A DNA stretch of 51,698 bases, taken from positions 1 through 51,698 of the IMG/VR virus record IMGVR_UViG_3300006844_000015. The stretch is one strand, 5' to 3'. Of this stretch, positions 20,943 to 29,758 are shown one piece after another (the stretch's first letter is position 1; the number at the start of each line of letters is the position of its first letter). The notes beneath the pieces were generated by a model. The model was not told the DNA's origin, did no database searches, and saw nothing but the letters and a program-made list of their open reading frames with translations. Both the position numbers and the translations under genes were made by a program. Source of the DNA: a virus.

Positions 20943-22878
20943 GGCGCCCGAGCGCCAGGCCGCGCGTGCGGACTTCGCCGCCCTCTACAGCCGCATGCTG
21001 GCCGAGATGGCGCCCGCGGTGCGCTCGGCCATGGCGGAGTTTCTCGACGTCGCCCGCCGGGCCATGCTCGACCGCGAGCCGCCCGATGTCCAGGCCGCCG
21101 GCCCCCCGCCTGACCCGTCTTACTTTCCCGGGCAAGCACTTTGGCGGGCGATCGTGGAGCGCTGGCTCACGCCAGTCATCTCCGGTTTCTGGGGCGAGAG
21201 CTTCGCGGAGACCGCCCTTGAGGCGAACATCTCCGACACCCCCTTTCGTGAGGCGTACTTGGAGGAGGTGTGGAACCGACTCGCCCACTGGCCCGATGAA
21301 GTGTTTGAGGAAATTCGTATCGAGATTGAAGAGAGCATTGACCTCGGGGAAAGCATTGACGAGCAGCGAGACCGCATAGGCGAGGTTCTGAATATCGACG
21401 CCATGTCGCGGGATATTCAGGATGAGATAGCCGAATTTGAGGCGGAGTTGCGACAGCTTGGCAGGCCGGACTCCGATGTCCCCGAGCGTGCCTCAATCGA
21501 GGCGGAGATTCGCGCGGAGATTGCCCAGCTTCACCAGCGTGCCGAGGTTGAAGACAGGCGCTGGCACCCCGCTGCTGAACGTATCGCCCGTACCGAAACG
21601 ATCGGCGCGCTCAATGGCGGAAGTCACGCGGGGGCCATGGCCTGGACGCGAGAGACCGGCGAGCGGCAGTGGAAGGAATGGCTGGCTACCGAGGACGAGC
21701 GCACCCGGCATTCGCACGTGGTAGCGGACGGCCAGGTTGTCGAGCTTGACGAGAATTTCGAGGTGGGCCGTGCGGGGCTTCGCTTTCCCGGCGATCCCGC
21801 CGGCCCGCCAGGTGAGGTAATCAACTGTCGCTGTCGACCCCTGTACCTGGATATCACCGAAGCGCCGGAACGCATGGCGGCGTACGAAAGGAAGTTGACC
21901 GAAATGCAAGGTGACAACATCACCGCCGGCGCCCGGCGCCGTGCCGGCCCGCTGGTTGCCGAGCTGGATACCCCCGCCGGCACGCTCCGCGTCTACGACA
22001 CTGTGGCCCTGGGGCGCGTCGCCGTCACGGCGTCGGTGCCGGTTGCGCCCGCTGCGCAGGACGAGGATGAAGAGGTGCTGGAGTCCGACCCGGGGTCGGC
22101 AGAGGAGGAGTCAGCCGTGGTTGCCAGCGTTGCCGGCAACGGCCTGGCCTACGACCCCAAGGCCCCCGCGGTCTGGGTGGCCGCCAGCGAGACCGAGACC
22201 GCGACGCCGCGCTACGACGCACCGCTGTACCCGCCGGCCGAATGGTTCGCTGACCCGCAGCTGCCGGAGTACGCGCCCTCGGTGACCGTGACCAACGAGG
22301 GGCGCGTGATGATCCGCGCCGCGCTGTGGAAGACGTGCCACACCGGCATCGACGGCGTGTGCGTCACGCCGCCGCACTCGCCGTCCGACTACTCGAAGTT
22401 CCACCTCGGGCAGGTTCAGACGGCAGACGGCTCACTCGTGGCCGCCGGCACGGTGGCGATCGAGACGCGACACGCCGACGCCTACGCCGATCCGAACCTC
22501 GTCAGCGCGCACTACGCCGACACCGGCGCCGCGGTGGCGCGCGTGCGCGCGGGCGAGGACGAGTACGGCATCTGGCTGGCTGGCTCGCTGGTGCCCGGCG
22601 TGACGGCGGAGCAAGTGGCCGCTCTGCTGGCCTCGCCCATCTCCGGCGACTGGCGTGACTTCGGTGGCGGCCTGGAGCTGGTGGCCGCCCTCGGGGTGAA
22701 CTACCCCGGCTTCCCCGGCCACAGTCCCGACGAGCGCGCCACGGTACGCGTGCTGTCGGCCAGCGCGGCGCCGGGCACGGGGGCACACCTCGTGCTGGCT
22801 ACGCGGGTGGAACAGCGCCCGGCGCCCGATGCGCTGGAGCTACGAGTGATCGACGCGCGGTTGCGCGAATACCGATAG
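20926..22878 (+). CDS. MuF-like minor head protein fused to capsid maturation protease
   Basis: 650 residues. The N-terminal 320 residues are a phage Mu gpF-like domain, ending in ARTETIGALNGG, DERTRHSHVVADGQ and VINCRCRPLY. From about residue 430 a second domain carries KTCHTGIDGVC, HADAYADPNLVSAHYADTGA and SGDWRDFGGGLELVAALGVN, the pattern of actinophage capsid maturation proteases with conserved His and Ser. It should enter the prohead with the portal and process capsid or scaffold. An acidic linker separates the domains. Confidence 0.85.
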   Translation: MAPPRRAPERQAARADFAALYSRMLAEMAPAVRSAMAEFLDVARRAMLDREPPDVQAAGPPPDPSYFPGQALWRAIVERWLTPVISGFWGESFAETALEANISDTPFREAYLEEVWNRLAHWPDEVFEEIRIEIEESIDLGESIDEQRDRIGEVLNIDAMSRDIQDEIAEFEAELRQLGRPDSDVPERASIEAEIRAEIAQLHQRAEVEDRRWHPAAERIARTETIGALNGGSHAGAMAWTRETGERQWKEWLATEDERTRHSHVVADGQVVELDENFEVGRAGLRFPGDPAGPPGEVINCRCRPLYLDITEAPERMAAYERKLTEMQGDNITAGARRRAGPLVAELDTPAGTLRVYDTVALGRVAVTASVPVAPAAQDEDEEVLESDPGSAEEESAVVASVAGNGLAYDPKAPAVWVAASETETATPRYDAPLYPPAEWFADPQLPEYAPSVTVTNEGRVMIRAALWKTCHTGIDGVCVTPPHSPSDYSKFHLGQVQTADGSLVAAGTVAIETRHADAYADPNLVSAHYADTGAAVARVRAGEDEYGIWLAGSLVPGVTAEQVAALLASPISGDWRDFGGGLELVAALGVNYPGFPGHSPDERATVRVLSASAAPGTGAHLVLATRVEQRPAPDALELRVIDARLREYR

Positions 22879-22887
22879 GAGGCAGGA

Positions 22888-23085
22888 GTGGCGGGCAATT
22901 GCTTTTCGTGCGGTGGCGCTACGGCGCAACCCGCCGGTGACCAGGTGGCCGCTGGCGCCGCGGGCGGTGGTGCCTACACGGTTACGTGGCCTGATGGTAC
23001 GGTGGTGACGTACCTCAACAAGACTGCGGCGGAAGGTGCCGTAGCCTCTGGCCCTCCGGGAGGCAAGATTTCCCGGAGGGTTTGA
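22888..23085 (+). CDS. Small head-operon protein
   Basis: 65 residues, GTG start after AGGCAGGAG. An N-terminal FSCGG is followed by AYTVTWPDGTVVTYLNKTAA, a short beta-hairpin type common in small actinophage head-operon proteins (possibly DUF7196, from memory). Its WP is part of a different PDGT motif, so it is not placed with the WP family. It ends the portal operon. Confidence 0.65.
   Translation: MAGNCFSCGGATAQPAGDQVAAGAAGGGAYTVTWPDGTVVTYLNKTAAEGAVASGPPGGKISRRV
23052..23080 (+). terminator. Hairpin at end of head operon
   Basis: CCCTCCGGGA (23052-23061) pairs with TCCCGGAGGG (23071-23080). It overlaps the last codons of the preceding gene and lies just before the stronger terminator at 23092-23130. 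Confidence 0.5.
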
Positions 23086-23091
23086 GGAACA

Positions 23092-23130
23092 CAAAACCGC
23101 CCCCGCTTCGACGGGGGCGGTTTTGTTTTT
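23092..23130. terminator. Bidirectional intrinsic terminator
   Basis: CAAAACCGCCCCCG (23092-23105) pairs with 23112-23125 around CTTCGA, followed by TTTTT. The A-run on the left arm makes it work on the minus strand too. It separates the convergent portal and 23132-24093 operons. Confidence 0.9.
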
Positions 23131-23131
23131 G

Positions 23132-23377
23132 CTACTTCCCCGACTCCCCGAAGGGGGCGCGATGTTCCCGGATTGCCCGGGGGCCGTCCGCCAGTACGGC
23201 CGCGTCGATCAGGCGGACTCCGATCAAGCGAGCTTCGTCGGGGGTCATTGACTGGCCATTGAGTTGGACGAGCCCCGTGTGGGGATTGGCGAACACCTCG
23301 AACTTTGAGGCCAGGATGTCAGCCCTCAGTGCCTCGCCCGCCGTGCGGGTCCACCGCGTGTAGTGTCGGTCGGTCAT
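23132..23377 (-). CDS. Hypothetical protein
   Basis: 81 residues, mainly helical, with FEVFANPHTGLVQLNGQSMT and DEARLIGVRLIDAAVLADGP. GGGCAG lies three bases before the ATG. Last gene of a minus-strand unit inserted between the two structural operons. No family is recognised. Confidence 0.65.
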   Translation of the reverse strand: MTDRHYTRWTRTAGEALRADILASKFEVFANPHTGLVQLNGQSMTPDEARLIGVRLIDAAVLADGPRAIREHRAPFGESGK

Positions 23378-23396
23378 TTTCTGCCCTACGCTTTCT

Positions 23397-23465
23397 CTAG
23401 TGTTTGATGCTGACGGTCAGGAAGAACATGGCGACGATGGCGAAGAACAGAACATAGCCGGTCAT
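23397..23465 (-). CDS. 22-residue membrane peptide
   Basis: MTGYVLFFAIVAMFFLTVSI followed by KH. The ATG follows the upstream TAA directly (TAAATG). It is almost wholly hydrophobic, so a single membrane span. Too short to classify; translation is supported by its operon fit. Confidence 0.45.
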   Translation of the reverse strand: MTGYVLFFAIVAMFFLTVSIKH

Positions 23466-23687
23466 TTACAGTGCCTCCGCTCGGGGGAATTCATCGCCGC
23501 ACTTGGGGCAATACCACTGGTCGGCCACCGGGACCTCCATCGCGCCGTGCCCATGCGGGCAGTGTCGGCGGAGATTGTCCAGAAGCCATTTCTTCACACC
23601 GTCGATACCGCCCACGGCGAGCGCGTCTGAGATGTCGCCCAACGCCTCCTGATAGCCGGTTGCGTACTGGGTACGCCTTGCGGTCAT
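23466..23687 (-). CDS. Zinc-ribbon protein
   Basis: 73 residues. The helical N-terminus (TGYQEALGDISDALAVGG) is followed by CPHGHGAMEVPVADQWYCPK and CGDE, a zinc ribbon with C-P-H-G and C-P-K-C halves. GGGGCAG lies two bases before the ATG. Part of the small minus operon; function unknown. Confidence 0.7.
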   Translation of the reverse strand: MTARRTQYATGYQEALGDISDALAVGGIDGVKKWLLDNLRRHCPHGHGAMEVPVADQWYCPKCGDEFPRAEAL

Positions 23688-23848
23688 TTCTGCCCCTCCA
23701 TGCTGTCGGGTCGGCTAATGGGAAGGTCTTGCAATAGGCCGAGCGCATGCGCCCATTCCCGGTAAATGCTGGCCTCAACTGGCCGGCACTGCTCAGAGCA
23801 GTACTCATCACATCCGGCGGTGGGGTCGCCGCACCCGCCGCAGTTCAC
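23684..23848 (-). CDS. Small Cys-rich protein
   Basis: 54 residues from GTG 23848, which overlaps the upstream TGA. NCGGCGDPTAGCDEYCSEQC gives six Cys in the first 20 residues; a helical tail follows. A longer ATG frame to 24073 lies over the upstream gene and is rejected. A zinc-binding role is likely. Confidence 0.6.
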   Translation of the reverse strand: MNCGGCGDPTAGCDEYCSEQCRPVEASIYREWAHALGLLQDLPISRPDSMEGQK

Positions 23849-24093
23849 GATCGAGCCAGCTTCCGCGCTTCGGGGTTGCCGATCATCACGGCCATACCCC
23901 ATTCGCCCATCACGGGGCGACGGGAACCGCGCGGACGGCGGGGCCGGGCGGTTCCCGCAGCCGCTTTCGCGGCGTTGTACTCCAGCACTGCGGCATTGTG
24001 CTTGGCGACGCACTCGCCAGAGCCGCAGCTGACCGAACGGAATGACACGGTGTTGCCACATTCGTAGACGCAAGGGTAAGTCTTCGCGTTCAT
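23845..24093 (-). CDS. Small protein with N-terminal Cys motif
   Basis: 82 residues from ATG 24093. CVYECGNTVSFRSVSCGSGE with a further C suggests a metal site; the rest is Ala-rich, then basic (RPRRPRGSRRP). First gene after the conserved minus-strand promoter, with AAGGGCAG three bases before the ATG and a second GGGCAG upstream. Confidence 0.65.
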   Translation of the reverse strand: MNAKTYPCVYECGNTVSFRSVSCGSGECVAKHNAAVLEYNAAKAAAGTARPRRPRGSRRPVMGEWGMAVMIGNPEARKLARS

Positions 24094-24129
24094 CGTCTGC
24101 CCTTTCTTCGCTCTGCCCTGACGACCCAA

Positions 24130-24159
24130 ACCCTACGCTTCACCTCGATGGGTTGTCAA
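24130..24159 (-). promoter_or_regulatory. Conserved phage promoter, copy 4 (minus)
   Basis: On the minus strand, TTGACA (24159-24154), an 18-base spacer starting ACCCATCGAGGT, and TAGGGT (24135-24130). It drives the 23132-24093 operon. With copies 2 and 3 it defines the consensus. Confidence 0.75.
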
Positions 24160-24300
24160 CACCTAGCCGGTTAGAATTTCCAGTGCTACCATCCGCGCCA
24201 GGAGCCCCCCGCGCCGTAGCCGGAGTGGCACCGTGTAGGCCCTGTGCCGTGAGCCAGAGCGTTAACCCTCTGTTCTCACACGCGCACAGGAGTGCCGACC

Positions 24301-26022
24301 ATGACTGTCACGCTCGAAAGTCTCACCGCGCCGGATGTCGATCTTGGCGCCACCCTGCGGGACCTCTCCGACGCCGACGCCGTCCGCCTACGTGGCGAGG
24401 CGCTGGCCAGCGCCCGCGAGCGCCGTGCCGCCGGCAACCTGGACGCCGAGGCCGCCGCTGTCGTCGCCCGCCTGCTCGACCTGGTGGAGGGTATCGACGC
24501 CGAGGACGACCGGCGTCAGGCCGACTCCGCCGAGGACGCGCGAATCGCGCGCCTGGCCGAGCGTCCCGCCCGCCCCCCGGCTGCGGCCCCCGAGACGCCG
24601 GCCGCAGCGCCCGCGCCGGAGGCGACTCAGCCCGGCGAGCCCGACCGCCCCAGCGAGGTCGCTCCGGAGCCCGCTCCCGCCCTGGCCGCCAGCACCACGC
24701 CGACCACCGGCGGTGCGACCACTCGCCTCCGCGCCCTGGCCGACTCCGCTCCGCCGGCCCGCCTGCCGGCTACCCCGCCCGCGGTCATCACCGCCAGCGC
24801 TGGTGCCCCGGACCGGCCGGGCCAGGTCATCGGCGTCCGAGAGTTGGCCCGAATCGTTGGTATCCAGGCCAGCAACCTCGGTGCTCACCTCGGTGGCGCT
24901 CGGGCTAACCACGGTCTCCAGGTGCACACGGCCACCGTGTCCGACGCGGCGGCCTACGACATCGCAGCGGTGGGCGAGAACGCTGCCGACGACGCCGCGT
25001 CGCTGGCTCGGCTCACCGATCACACGCGCCTGCCTGGCGGCAGCCTCACGGCCGCGGGCGGCTGGTGTGCGCCCTCAGTGCCCACCTTCGATATCTGCGC
25101 ACCGGAGACCAGCGAGGGACGGTTCACCTTCCCCACGATTGCGCTGGAGCGTGGCGGCATTCTCCACTCGACCGGCCCCGACTTCGCTGCGATCTGGACC
25201 GGCAGCGGTTTCCAGCAGACCGAGGCGCAGGCCATCGCCGGCACGGTCAAGCCGTGCTACGACGTGCCGTGTCCCGTGCCGACCGAAATCCGCGCCGAGG
25301 TCGTTGGAACCTGCGTCAAGTCCGGCATCCTGACCAACAACGCCTACCCGGAGCTGGTCGAGCGAGTCCTGTCCGGTGCGCTGGTCGCGCTTGACCACCG
25401 GATCAACGCCGCCCAGATGGACGCCGCGGTAGCTCTGGCCGGCGCTGCGCTGGTGCTCACCCCCGCTGGTTACTGGAGCGCTCAGGGCACCTCGTCTGCC
25501 GTGCTGGACGCGATCCTCCTCCAGGCCACTGACCTCCGTTACCGCTACCGCCTCAGCCCCACCGCCATGGTTGAGGCAAAGGCGCCGTGGTGGCTGCTGC
25601 CGGAAATGCAGTCCGACGTCAGCAAGCGGACCGGTGTCAATCTGCTCGACGTCACCGAGGCCACCGTGCGCTCGTGGTTCGCCGCACGGAACATCGCCAT
25701 CGAATTCGGCTACAACTGGCAGGACGGCCTGACCAACCCGGCCGGCGGTTTCGGCAACGCCGCTGCCGCGGTGGCCTGGCCCACGTCGGCGGAGATCCTG
25801 GTCTACCCGGCCGGCGCCATCGTCACCGCGGTGGAACCGCTGATCAATATCAACACCGGCATCTACGCCCCGCCGGACCTGAACACCAACACCTACACCG
25901 CGCTGTTCACCGAGCGCAAGATGATCACTTTCCTCAATTGCACGACGGTCCGGCGCATCACCGTCCCGACCTGCCCGAGCGGCAACACCGCCAACGCGGT
26001 CGACATGGATTGCGGCGCCTAA
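24301..26022 (+). CDS. Major capsid protein with scaffold-like N-terminus
   Basis: 573 residues from ATG 24301, with AGGAG upstream; GTG 24292 is in frame. Residues 1-160 are a helical, Ala/Pro/Glu-rich region (RLRGEALASARERRAAGNLD) like a fused scaffolding domain, probably removed by the protease of 20926-22878. The rest (TFDICAPETSEGRFTFPTIA; LEFGYNW-like IEFGYNWQDG; ITVPTC) fits an HK97-fold capsid protein of actinophages. It forms the icosahedral shell. Confidence 0.85.
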   Translation: MTVTLESLTAPDVDLGATLRDLSDADAVRLRGEALASARERRAAGNLDAEAAAVVARLLDLVEGIDAEDDRRQADSAEDARIARLAERPARPPAAAPETPAAAPAPEATQPGEPDRPSEVAPEPAPALAASTTPTTGGATTRLRALADSAPPARLPATPPAVITASAGAPDRPGQVIGVRELARIVGIQASNLGAHLGGARANHGLQVHTATVSDAAAYDIAAVGENAADDAASLARLTDHTRLPGGSLTAAGGWCAPSVPTFDICAPETSEGRFTFPTIALERGGILHSTGPDFAAIWTGSGFQQTEAQAIAGTVKPCYDVPCPVPTEIRAEVVGTCVKSGILTNNAYPELVERVLSGALVALDHRINAAQMDAAVALAGAALVLTPAGYWSAQGTSSAVLDAILLQATDLRYRYRLSPTAMVEAKAPWWLLPEMQSDVSKRTGVNLLDVTEATVRSWFAARNIAIEFGYNWQDGLTNPAGGFGNAAAAVAWPTSAEILVYPAGAIVTAVEPLININTGIYAPPDLNTNTYTALFTERKMITFLNCTTVRRITVPTCPSGNTANAVDMDCGA

Positions 26023-26064
26023 TTCATGGCGCCCAATCGGAATACGGAAAGGGGGGAGTGAGCA

Positions 26065-26874
26065 ATGGCACAGTCGCGGGCATACATTACCGCCGCGCCA
26101 GTTGAGCCGTACAAGTACGGTTTGCTGTCTGCCGCGTCACTCCCCCCCGAGCCGCGAAAGTGGCGTGCAGGTGTCACCTGGCAGACCGATGCCTGCACGC
26201 CCGTACAGGTTCTGCGCAGTGACTGTGTGGTCGGCGGGGAACCCACGGCGAAAGTCCCGGTCGAGGGGCGCCCCGCCGAGAACGCCGACCCGTTCGTGGT
26301 GTCGCTGCTGTCCAACTGCAAGTTGGTCACGCTCGAGGAGGCCGCCGGCTCCACGCGGCGGCGCTTCGAGCTGGGCGCGCCGCGGGCCATCGAGCACGCG
26401 TTCTGGTTCGGGGACGTCGCCAACGTCCCCGCGCTGGTCACCGGTACGCCTACGGTACTTGCGCCCACGGCCAGCGTGGTGACTGCCATCGGCCGGCTGG
26501 AGAAGGCGCTGGCCGGTGTCTACGCAGGCGTCGGCGTGATCCACACCGACCGTCTCGTAGCCTCCGCCCTGGCCGACCGCATGCAGATCACGGGCCAGGG
26601 CGGGGCGGTACTGCGGACCAACCTCGGTACGCGGTACGCCTTCGGCGCTGGCTACGACTCTTCCGTGGGACCGACCGGCCAGGCCACTGCCGCGGGCGAT
26701 GCGTGGCTTTTCGCCACCGGCGCCGTCCAGGTGTTCCGCTCCGAGATTTACCCGGAGCAGGGAACGCAGATCAATCCGCCGACCAACGAGATTTTTTCGC
26801 TGGCGGAACAGACGGTGCTCATTACCCGGGACTGTGTGACCTTCGCAATCAAGGTCACCGGATTGGACGTGTAA
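26065..26874 (+). CDS. Structural head protein (second capsid-like gene)
   Basis: 269 residues, opening with a PVEPYKYGLLSAASLPPEP segment, then a long region with RRRFELGAPRAIEHAFWFGD and a final FSLAEQTVLITRDCVTFAIK. The end resembles that of the major capsid (an aromatic beta region with Cys). It lies directly after the capsid gene and before connector genes, so a minor capsid or cement protein is likely. AAGGGGGGAG precedes the ATG. Confidence 0.65.
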   Translation: MAQSRAYITAAPVEPYKYGLLSAASLPPEPRKWRAGVTWQTDACTPVQVLRSDCVVGGEPTAKVPVEGRPAENADPFVVSLLSNCKLVTLEEAAGSTRRRFELGAPRAIEHAFWFGDVANVPALVTGTPTVLAPTASVVTAIGRLEKALAGVYAGVGVIHTDRLVASALADRMQITGQGGAVLRTNLGTRYAFGAGYDSSVGPTGQATAAGDAWLFATGAVQVFRSEIYPEQGTQINPPTNEIFSLAEQTVLITRDCVTFAIKVTGLDV

Positions 26875-27125
26875 TGGTCATCATCTTCCCCGCCCCCGGT
26901 GAGGACCCCGCTGACGTAGCGCGAACGCTGCTAGAACTGGCGGGCGACGAGCGTGAGCAGCGTCGGCGCGTGGCTACCGTCAGCGGTGGCTTTCTTGTGG
27001 ACGACGACCTCGCCTACGCCTACGGAATCCGCGAACCGAATGATCCACAGGACAATCCACAGTCTGTGGATAACAAGCCGTCCAAGCGTACCCCCCCGGC
27101 GCTGCCGAAAACCAGAAAGGAATAA
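26874..27125 (+). CDS. Small head-tail region protein
   Basis: 83 residues. The ATG overlaps the upstream TAA. Acidic N-terminus (FPAPGEDPADVARTLLELAG) and a basic, Pro-rich C-terminus (SKRTPPALPKTRKE). No family is recognised; gene order suggests a head-completion or connector role. Confidence 0.65.
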   Translation: MVIIFPAPGEDPADVARTLLELAGDEREQRRRVATVSGGFLVDDDLAYAYGIREPNDPQDNPQSVDNKPSKRTPPALPKTRKE

Positions 27126-27130
27126 ACCAC

Positions 27131-27811
27131 ATGGCAATCAAGTGTTGGGGTGAGGCTCGCGGTAAGCGGGTGCGGCTCACTCGTGAAAACGCCTGCGGGA
27201 CTATTCAGTCCGGCGCAAATGGTCAGATCGTTCTGGAGTGCGTGGCGTCCCTTTCGTGGGAGCCCGAGACCGACACCTCCGACGCGATCGAGCTTCGCAA
27301 CATGGATGGCGGATTTTGCGACCCGCTTCCCGGCTGTGAAACGATCAAGTGGCTCAACGTCACCATGGTCCTGAACAAGATCGACCCGACCGTATTTGAA
27401 ATGGCGTTCGGCTGGCCGCTCGTACTGGACGGCGCGGGCGACACGGTCGGCTATCGATTCCGCGACTACAAGTGCGATCAGAGCTTCGGCATCGAGGCAT
27501 GGTCGGATATCCGCGGTGCCGCCTGTGGTGCGACTGCGCAGTACGGCTACACCCTGCTGGCCCACACCAGCAACTGGACGACTGCCGAGCGGCAGGTGTC
27601 CAGCGAGGTCGGCGCGATCACTCTCACCGGCCGGGCGCTGCGCAACAACGCCTGGGGTGCTGGTCCGTACAACGTCGTGACCGATGCCCTACTGGCGCCG
27701 TCCCCGCTGCTGGTGCCGCTCGACCCGAACTTGGACTTCGGAGAGCAGCAGCTGACCACCGTCGCCCCGCCGGCCGCCGTGTGCGGTGCGCAGACGCTGA
27801 CTCCGGTCTAA
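27131..27811 (+). CDS. Probable major tail protein
   Basis: 226 residues. It starts AIKCWGEARGKRVRLTREN and has a regular beta-strand pattern (TIKWLNVTMVLNKIDPTVFE, GAITLTGRALRNNAWG), as in tail-tube proteins that form hexameric rings. Six bases follow the previous stop. It lies before the adaptor genes, an order seen in some actinophages; a structural head protein is the alternative. Confidence 0.6.
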   Translation: MAIKCWGEARGKRVRLTRENACGTIQSGANGQIVLECVASLSWEPETDTSDAIELRNMDGGFCDPLPGCETIKWLNVTMVLNKIDPTVFEMAFGWPLVLDGAGDTVGYRFRDYKCDQSFGIEAWSDIRGAACGATAQYGYTLLAHTSNWTTAERQVSSEVGAITLTGRALRNNAWGAGPYNVVTDALLAPSPLLVPLDPNLDFGEQQLTTVAPPAAVCGAQTLTPV

Positions 27812-27815
27812 GCCA

Positions 27816-28598
27816 GTGGCGGAGCCGTGCGGCTGGGAGCCGGCCGTTGACTGCTGCTCTGTGTGGGGTGACCTGCCTCCCTCCACACAGAGCAGCGCCG
27901 CGGCCCTGGCGGGGTTCATCGTCTGGGCGCTGTCCGGACGACAGTACGGGCTGTGCCCGCGGGTGCTGCGCCCGTGCGCACAGCCCTGCGGTGGCAGCAC
28001 GTACGCCAGCGCGTACCGGTTCGCCAGCGGCTACGGCGGCGGCGAGATGTACCCGGCGATCCTGGCCAGCGGCGAGTGGATCAACATCGCCTGCCGCTGT
28101 GGCGACCCGTGCGATTGCACCACGGCGGACAGTGTCGTACTCCCGCCGCAGGCGTACTCCGTCACGGCCGTCAACGTGGACGGCGTCGACATGCCGAACT
28201 GGAGCTACCGCGACCACCAGCGGCGCCTCTACCGCACAGACGGCAATCCCTGGCCGCTGTGCCAGGACATGAGCAAGCTTGACACCGAGCCTGGTACGTG
28301 GTCGGTGGAGATTCTCCACGGTGTCCCGATTCCGCCCGGCGGGAACGAGGCGGCCGGAGCCCTGGCTTGCGAAATTGGGAAGTCCTGCGCTGGCCTCCCG
28401 TGCATTCTGCCCGACCGTGTCACGAGCATTACCCGAGAGGGGGTAAGCATGGAGTTTATCGACCCCCAGGAATTCCTGGACAAGGGGCTCGTGGGAATCC
28501 CGGCGGTTGACCGCTGGCTCCGTGCCGTCAATCCCTCCGCGCTGCCCATGGAGTCCTACGTTTGGTCGCCAGACGTCGCAACTCCCAGGTGGCAGTGA
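27816..28598 (+). CDS. Head-tail connector/adaptor-like protein, Cys-rich
   Basis: 260 residues from GTG 27816. The N-terminus is unusually rich in Cys (CGWEPAVDCCSVWG, CPRVLRPCAQPC, CRCGDPCDC). The C-terminus (ILPDRVTSITREGVSMEFID, GIPAVDRWLRAVNP) matches actinophage head-to-tail adaptors. It should join the portal ring to the tail. It overlaps the next ATG by one base. Confidence 0.7.
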   Translation: MAEPCGWEPAVDCCSVWGDLPPSTQSSAAALAGFIVWALSGRQYGLCPRVLRPCAQPCGGSTYASAYRFASGYGGGEMYPAILASGEWINIACRCGDPCDCTTADSVVLPPQAYSVTAVNVDGVDMPNWSYRDHQRRLYRTDGNPWPLCQDMSKLDTEPGTWSVEILHGVPIPPGGNEAAGALACEIGKSCAGLPCILPDRVTSITREGVSMEFIDPQEFLDKGLVGIPAVDRWLRAVNPSALPMESYVWSPDVATPRWQ

Positions 28599-29104
28599 TG
28601 GCCGTAGAGAATGTCATCCTGCCGCTTGCCGCACAGCTCCTGTCGGAACTGTGCGCCTGCCTTGCGGCGCACGAGGTCCCGGTTTGCCACTGCTGTTTCA
28701 CGCTGAAAATCCCGGCGACGGCGGACCACTGCTGTAAGTGTCCGAGCGGGATTGGCCATGCCTGGCTGGGCATGGCCACCGCCTACCCGTCCGGGCGCTT
28801 CCCAGTTCCGCTCCAGACGGCCGTGGAATGCCCGGAGCCGTACACGGTCGCCGTCATGACCATGGGCGTCTGGCGCTGCCAGACGATCCCCAGCGATGGC
28901 AGCCCGCCGACGTGCGACGAGAAGACGGCGAATTTTGCCAGGGCTCTCGGGGACGGCGCGATCATGCGTTCCGTTGCCCGGAAGGTTCTGGCCGAAAGGA
29001 CGTGGACGCCTGGCAACTGGGAAATGCTGGAGCCCGAAGGAATGTGCTACGGCGGGATGTTCACTTTCTCCGTGGCCACCGAAGATTGTGGAGAGTGCGA
29101 CTAA
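28598..29104 (+). CDS. Head-tail connector protein, Cys-rich
   Basis: 168 residues. AAQLLSELCACLAAHEVPVC and CHCCFTLKIPATADHCCKCP put 11 Cys in the first 50 residues. The later part (GVWRCQTIPSDGSPPTCDEK, GGMFTFSVATEDCGECD) is beta-rich. It sits between the adaptor and the HK97 gp10-like gene, so a head-closure or tail-completion role is likely. Confidence 0.65.
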   Translation: MAVENVILPLAAQLLSELCACLAAHEVPVCHCCFTLKIPATADHCCKCPSGIGHAWLGMATAYPSGRFPVPLQTAVECPEPYTVAVMTMGVWRCQTIPSDGSPPTCDEKTANFARALGDGAIMRSVARKVLAERTWTPGNWEMLEPEGMCYGGMFTFSVATEDCGECD

Positions 29105-29298
29105 TGGCAGACATGGAAAAGCCTTCGGCCCCGCCCGTCTCGGCCGAGCGCCTGACCACCGCGCTGGTCACCGTGCGGGCACGACTGAACCTTGCCGGCC
29201 TGCCGGCGGGGGCGCTCACTAGCGTGCCGGACAGCCCGCGCCTGGGGGTCATGCTGGCCGATGGACTGGTGGAGCTGGTCGAGCCCGGAGGGGACTGA
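29104..29298 (+). CDS. Small tail-completion-region protein
   Basis: 64 residues. The ATG overlaps the upstream TAA. A helical segment (RLTTALVTVRARLNLAGLP) is followed by an acidic end (DGLVELVEPGGD). No family is recognised. It lies between connector genes and is probably a neck component or a chaperone. Confidence 0.6.
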   Translation: MADMEKPSAPPVSAERLTTALVTVRARLNLAGLPAGALTSVPDSPRLGVMLADGLVELVEPGGD

Positions 29299-29300
29299 CA

Positions 29301-29735
29301 GTGGCTGGTGCGCGCATCACCGTGCGAGTCAGTCAGGCGGCTTTCGCTCGGCACATGACCAGCGCGAGGGGGCCGGCCGTGGCGCTGGTGCGCAGCGTCG
29401 GGCGCCGCACGGTCAACAACGCCGCCCGACGCGCACCGGTTGACCGCGGCCTGTTGCGCGCCAGCCTCGAAAGTCAGATTCTCATCCGTCAACAATCGGT
29501 GACGGCGCGAATCGGCTCTCGGGTCAAGTATCACCCCTGGCAGGAAATCGGAACTGGAATCTACGGACCACGGGGCCGAAGAATCTACCCGAGGACAAAG
29601 AAGTATTTGAAGTTCCGCCCGAAGGGCGGGCAAGGTTTCGTGTTCGCTCGCAGTGTTCGGGGCGTACGCGGAAAGCGGTATCTCACCGAGGGATTCCGTC
29701 AAGCATCACCGGTGCCAATCCGAGTGCACCGCTAG
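29301..29735 (+). CDS. HK97 gp10-like tail-completion protein
   Basis: 144 residues from GTG 29301. The core RRTVNNAARRAPVDRGLLRA and VKYHPWQEIGTGIYGPRGRR, with an aromatic YLKFRP stretch, matches the HK97 gp10 family (antibody-fold-like rings at the head-tail joint). Strongly basic. Position just before the tail assembly chaperones supports this. Confidence 0.8.
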   Translation: MAGARITVRVSQAAFARHMTSARGPAVALVRSVGRRTVNNAARRAPVDRGLLRASLESQILIRQQSVTARIGSRVKYHPWQEIGTGIYGPRGRRIYPRTKKYLKFRPKGGQGFVFARSVRGVRGKRYLTEGFRQASPVPIRVHR

Positions 29736-29758
29736 TCACTACCGGAGGCAGGAAAGAA

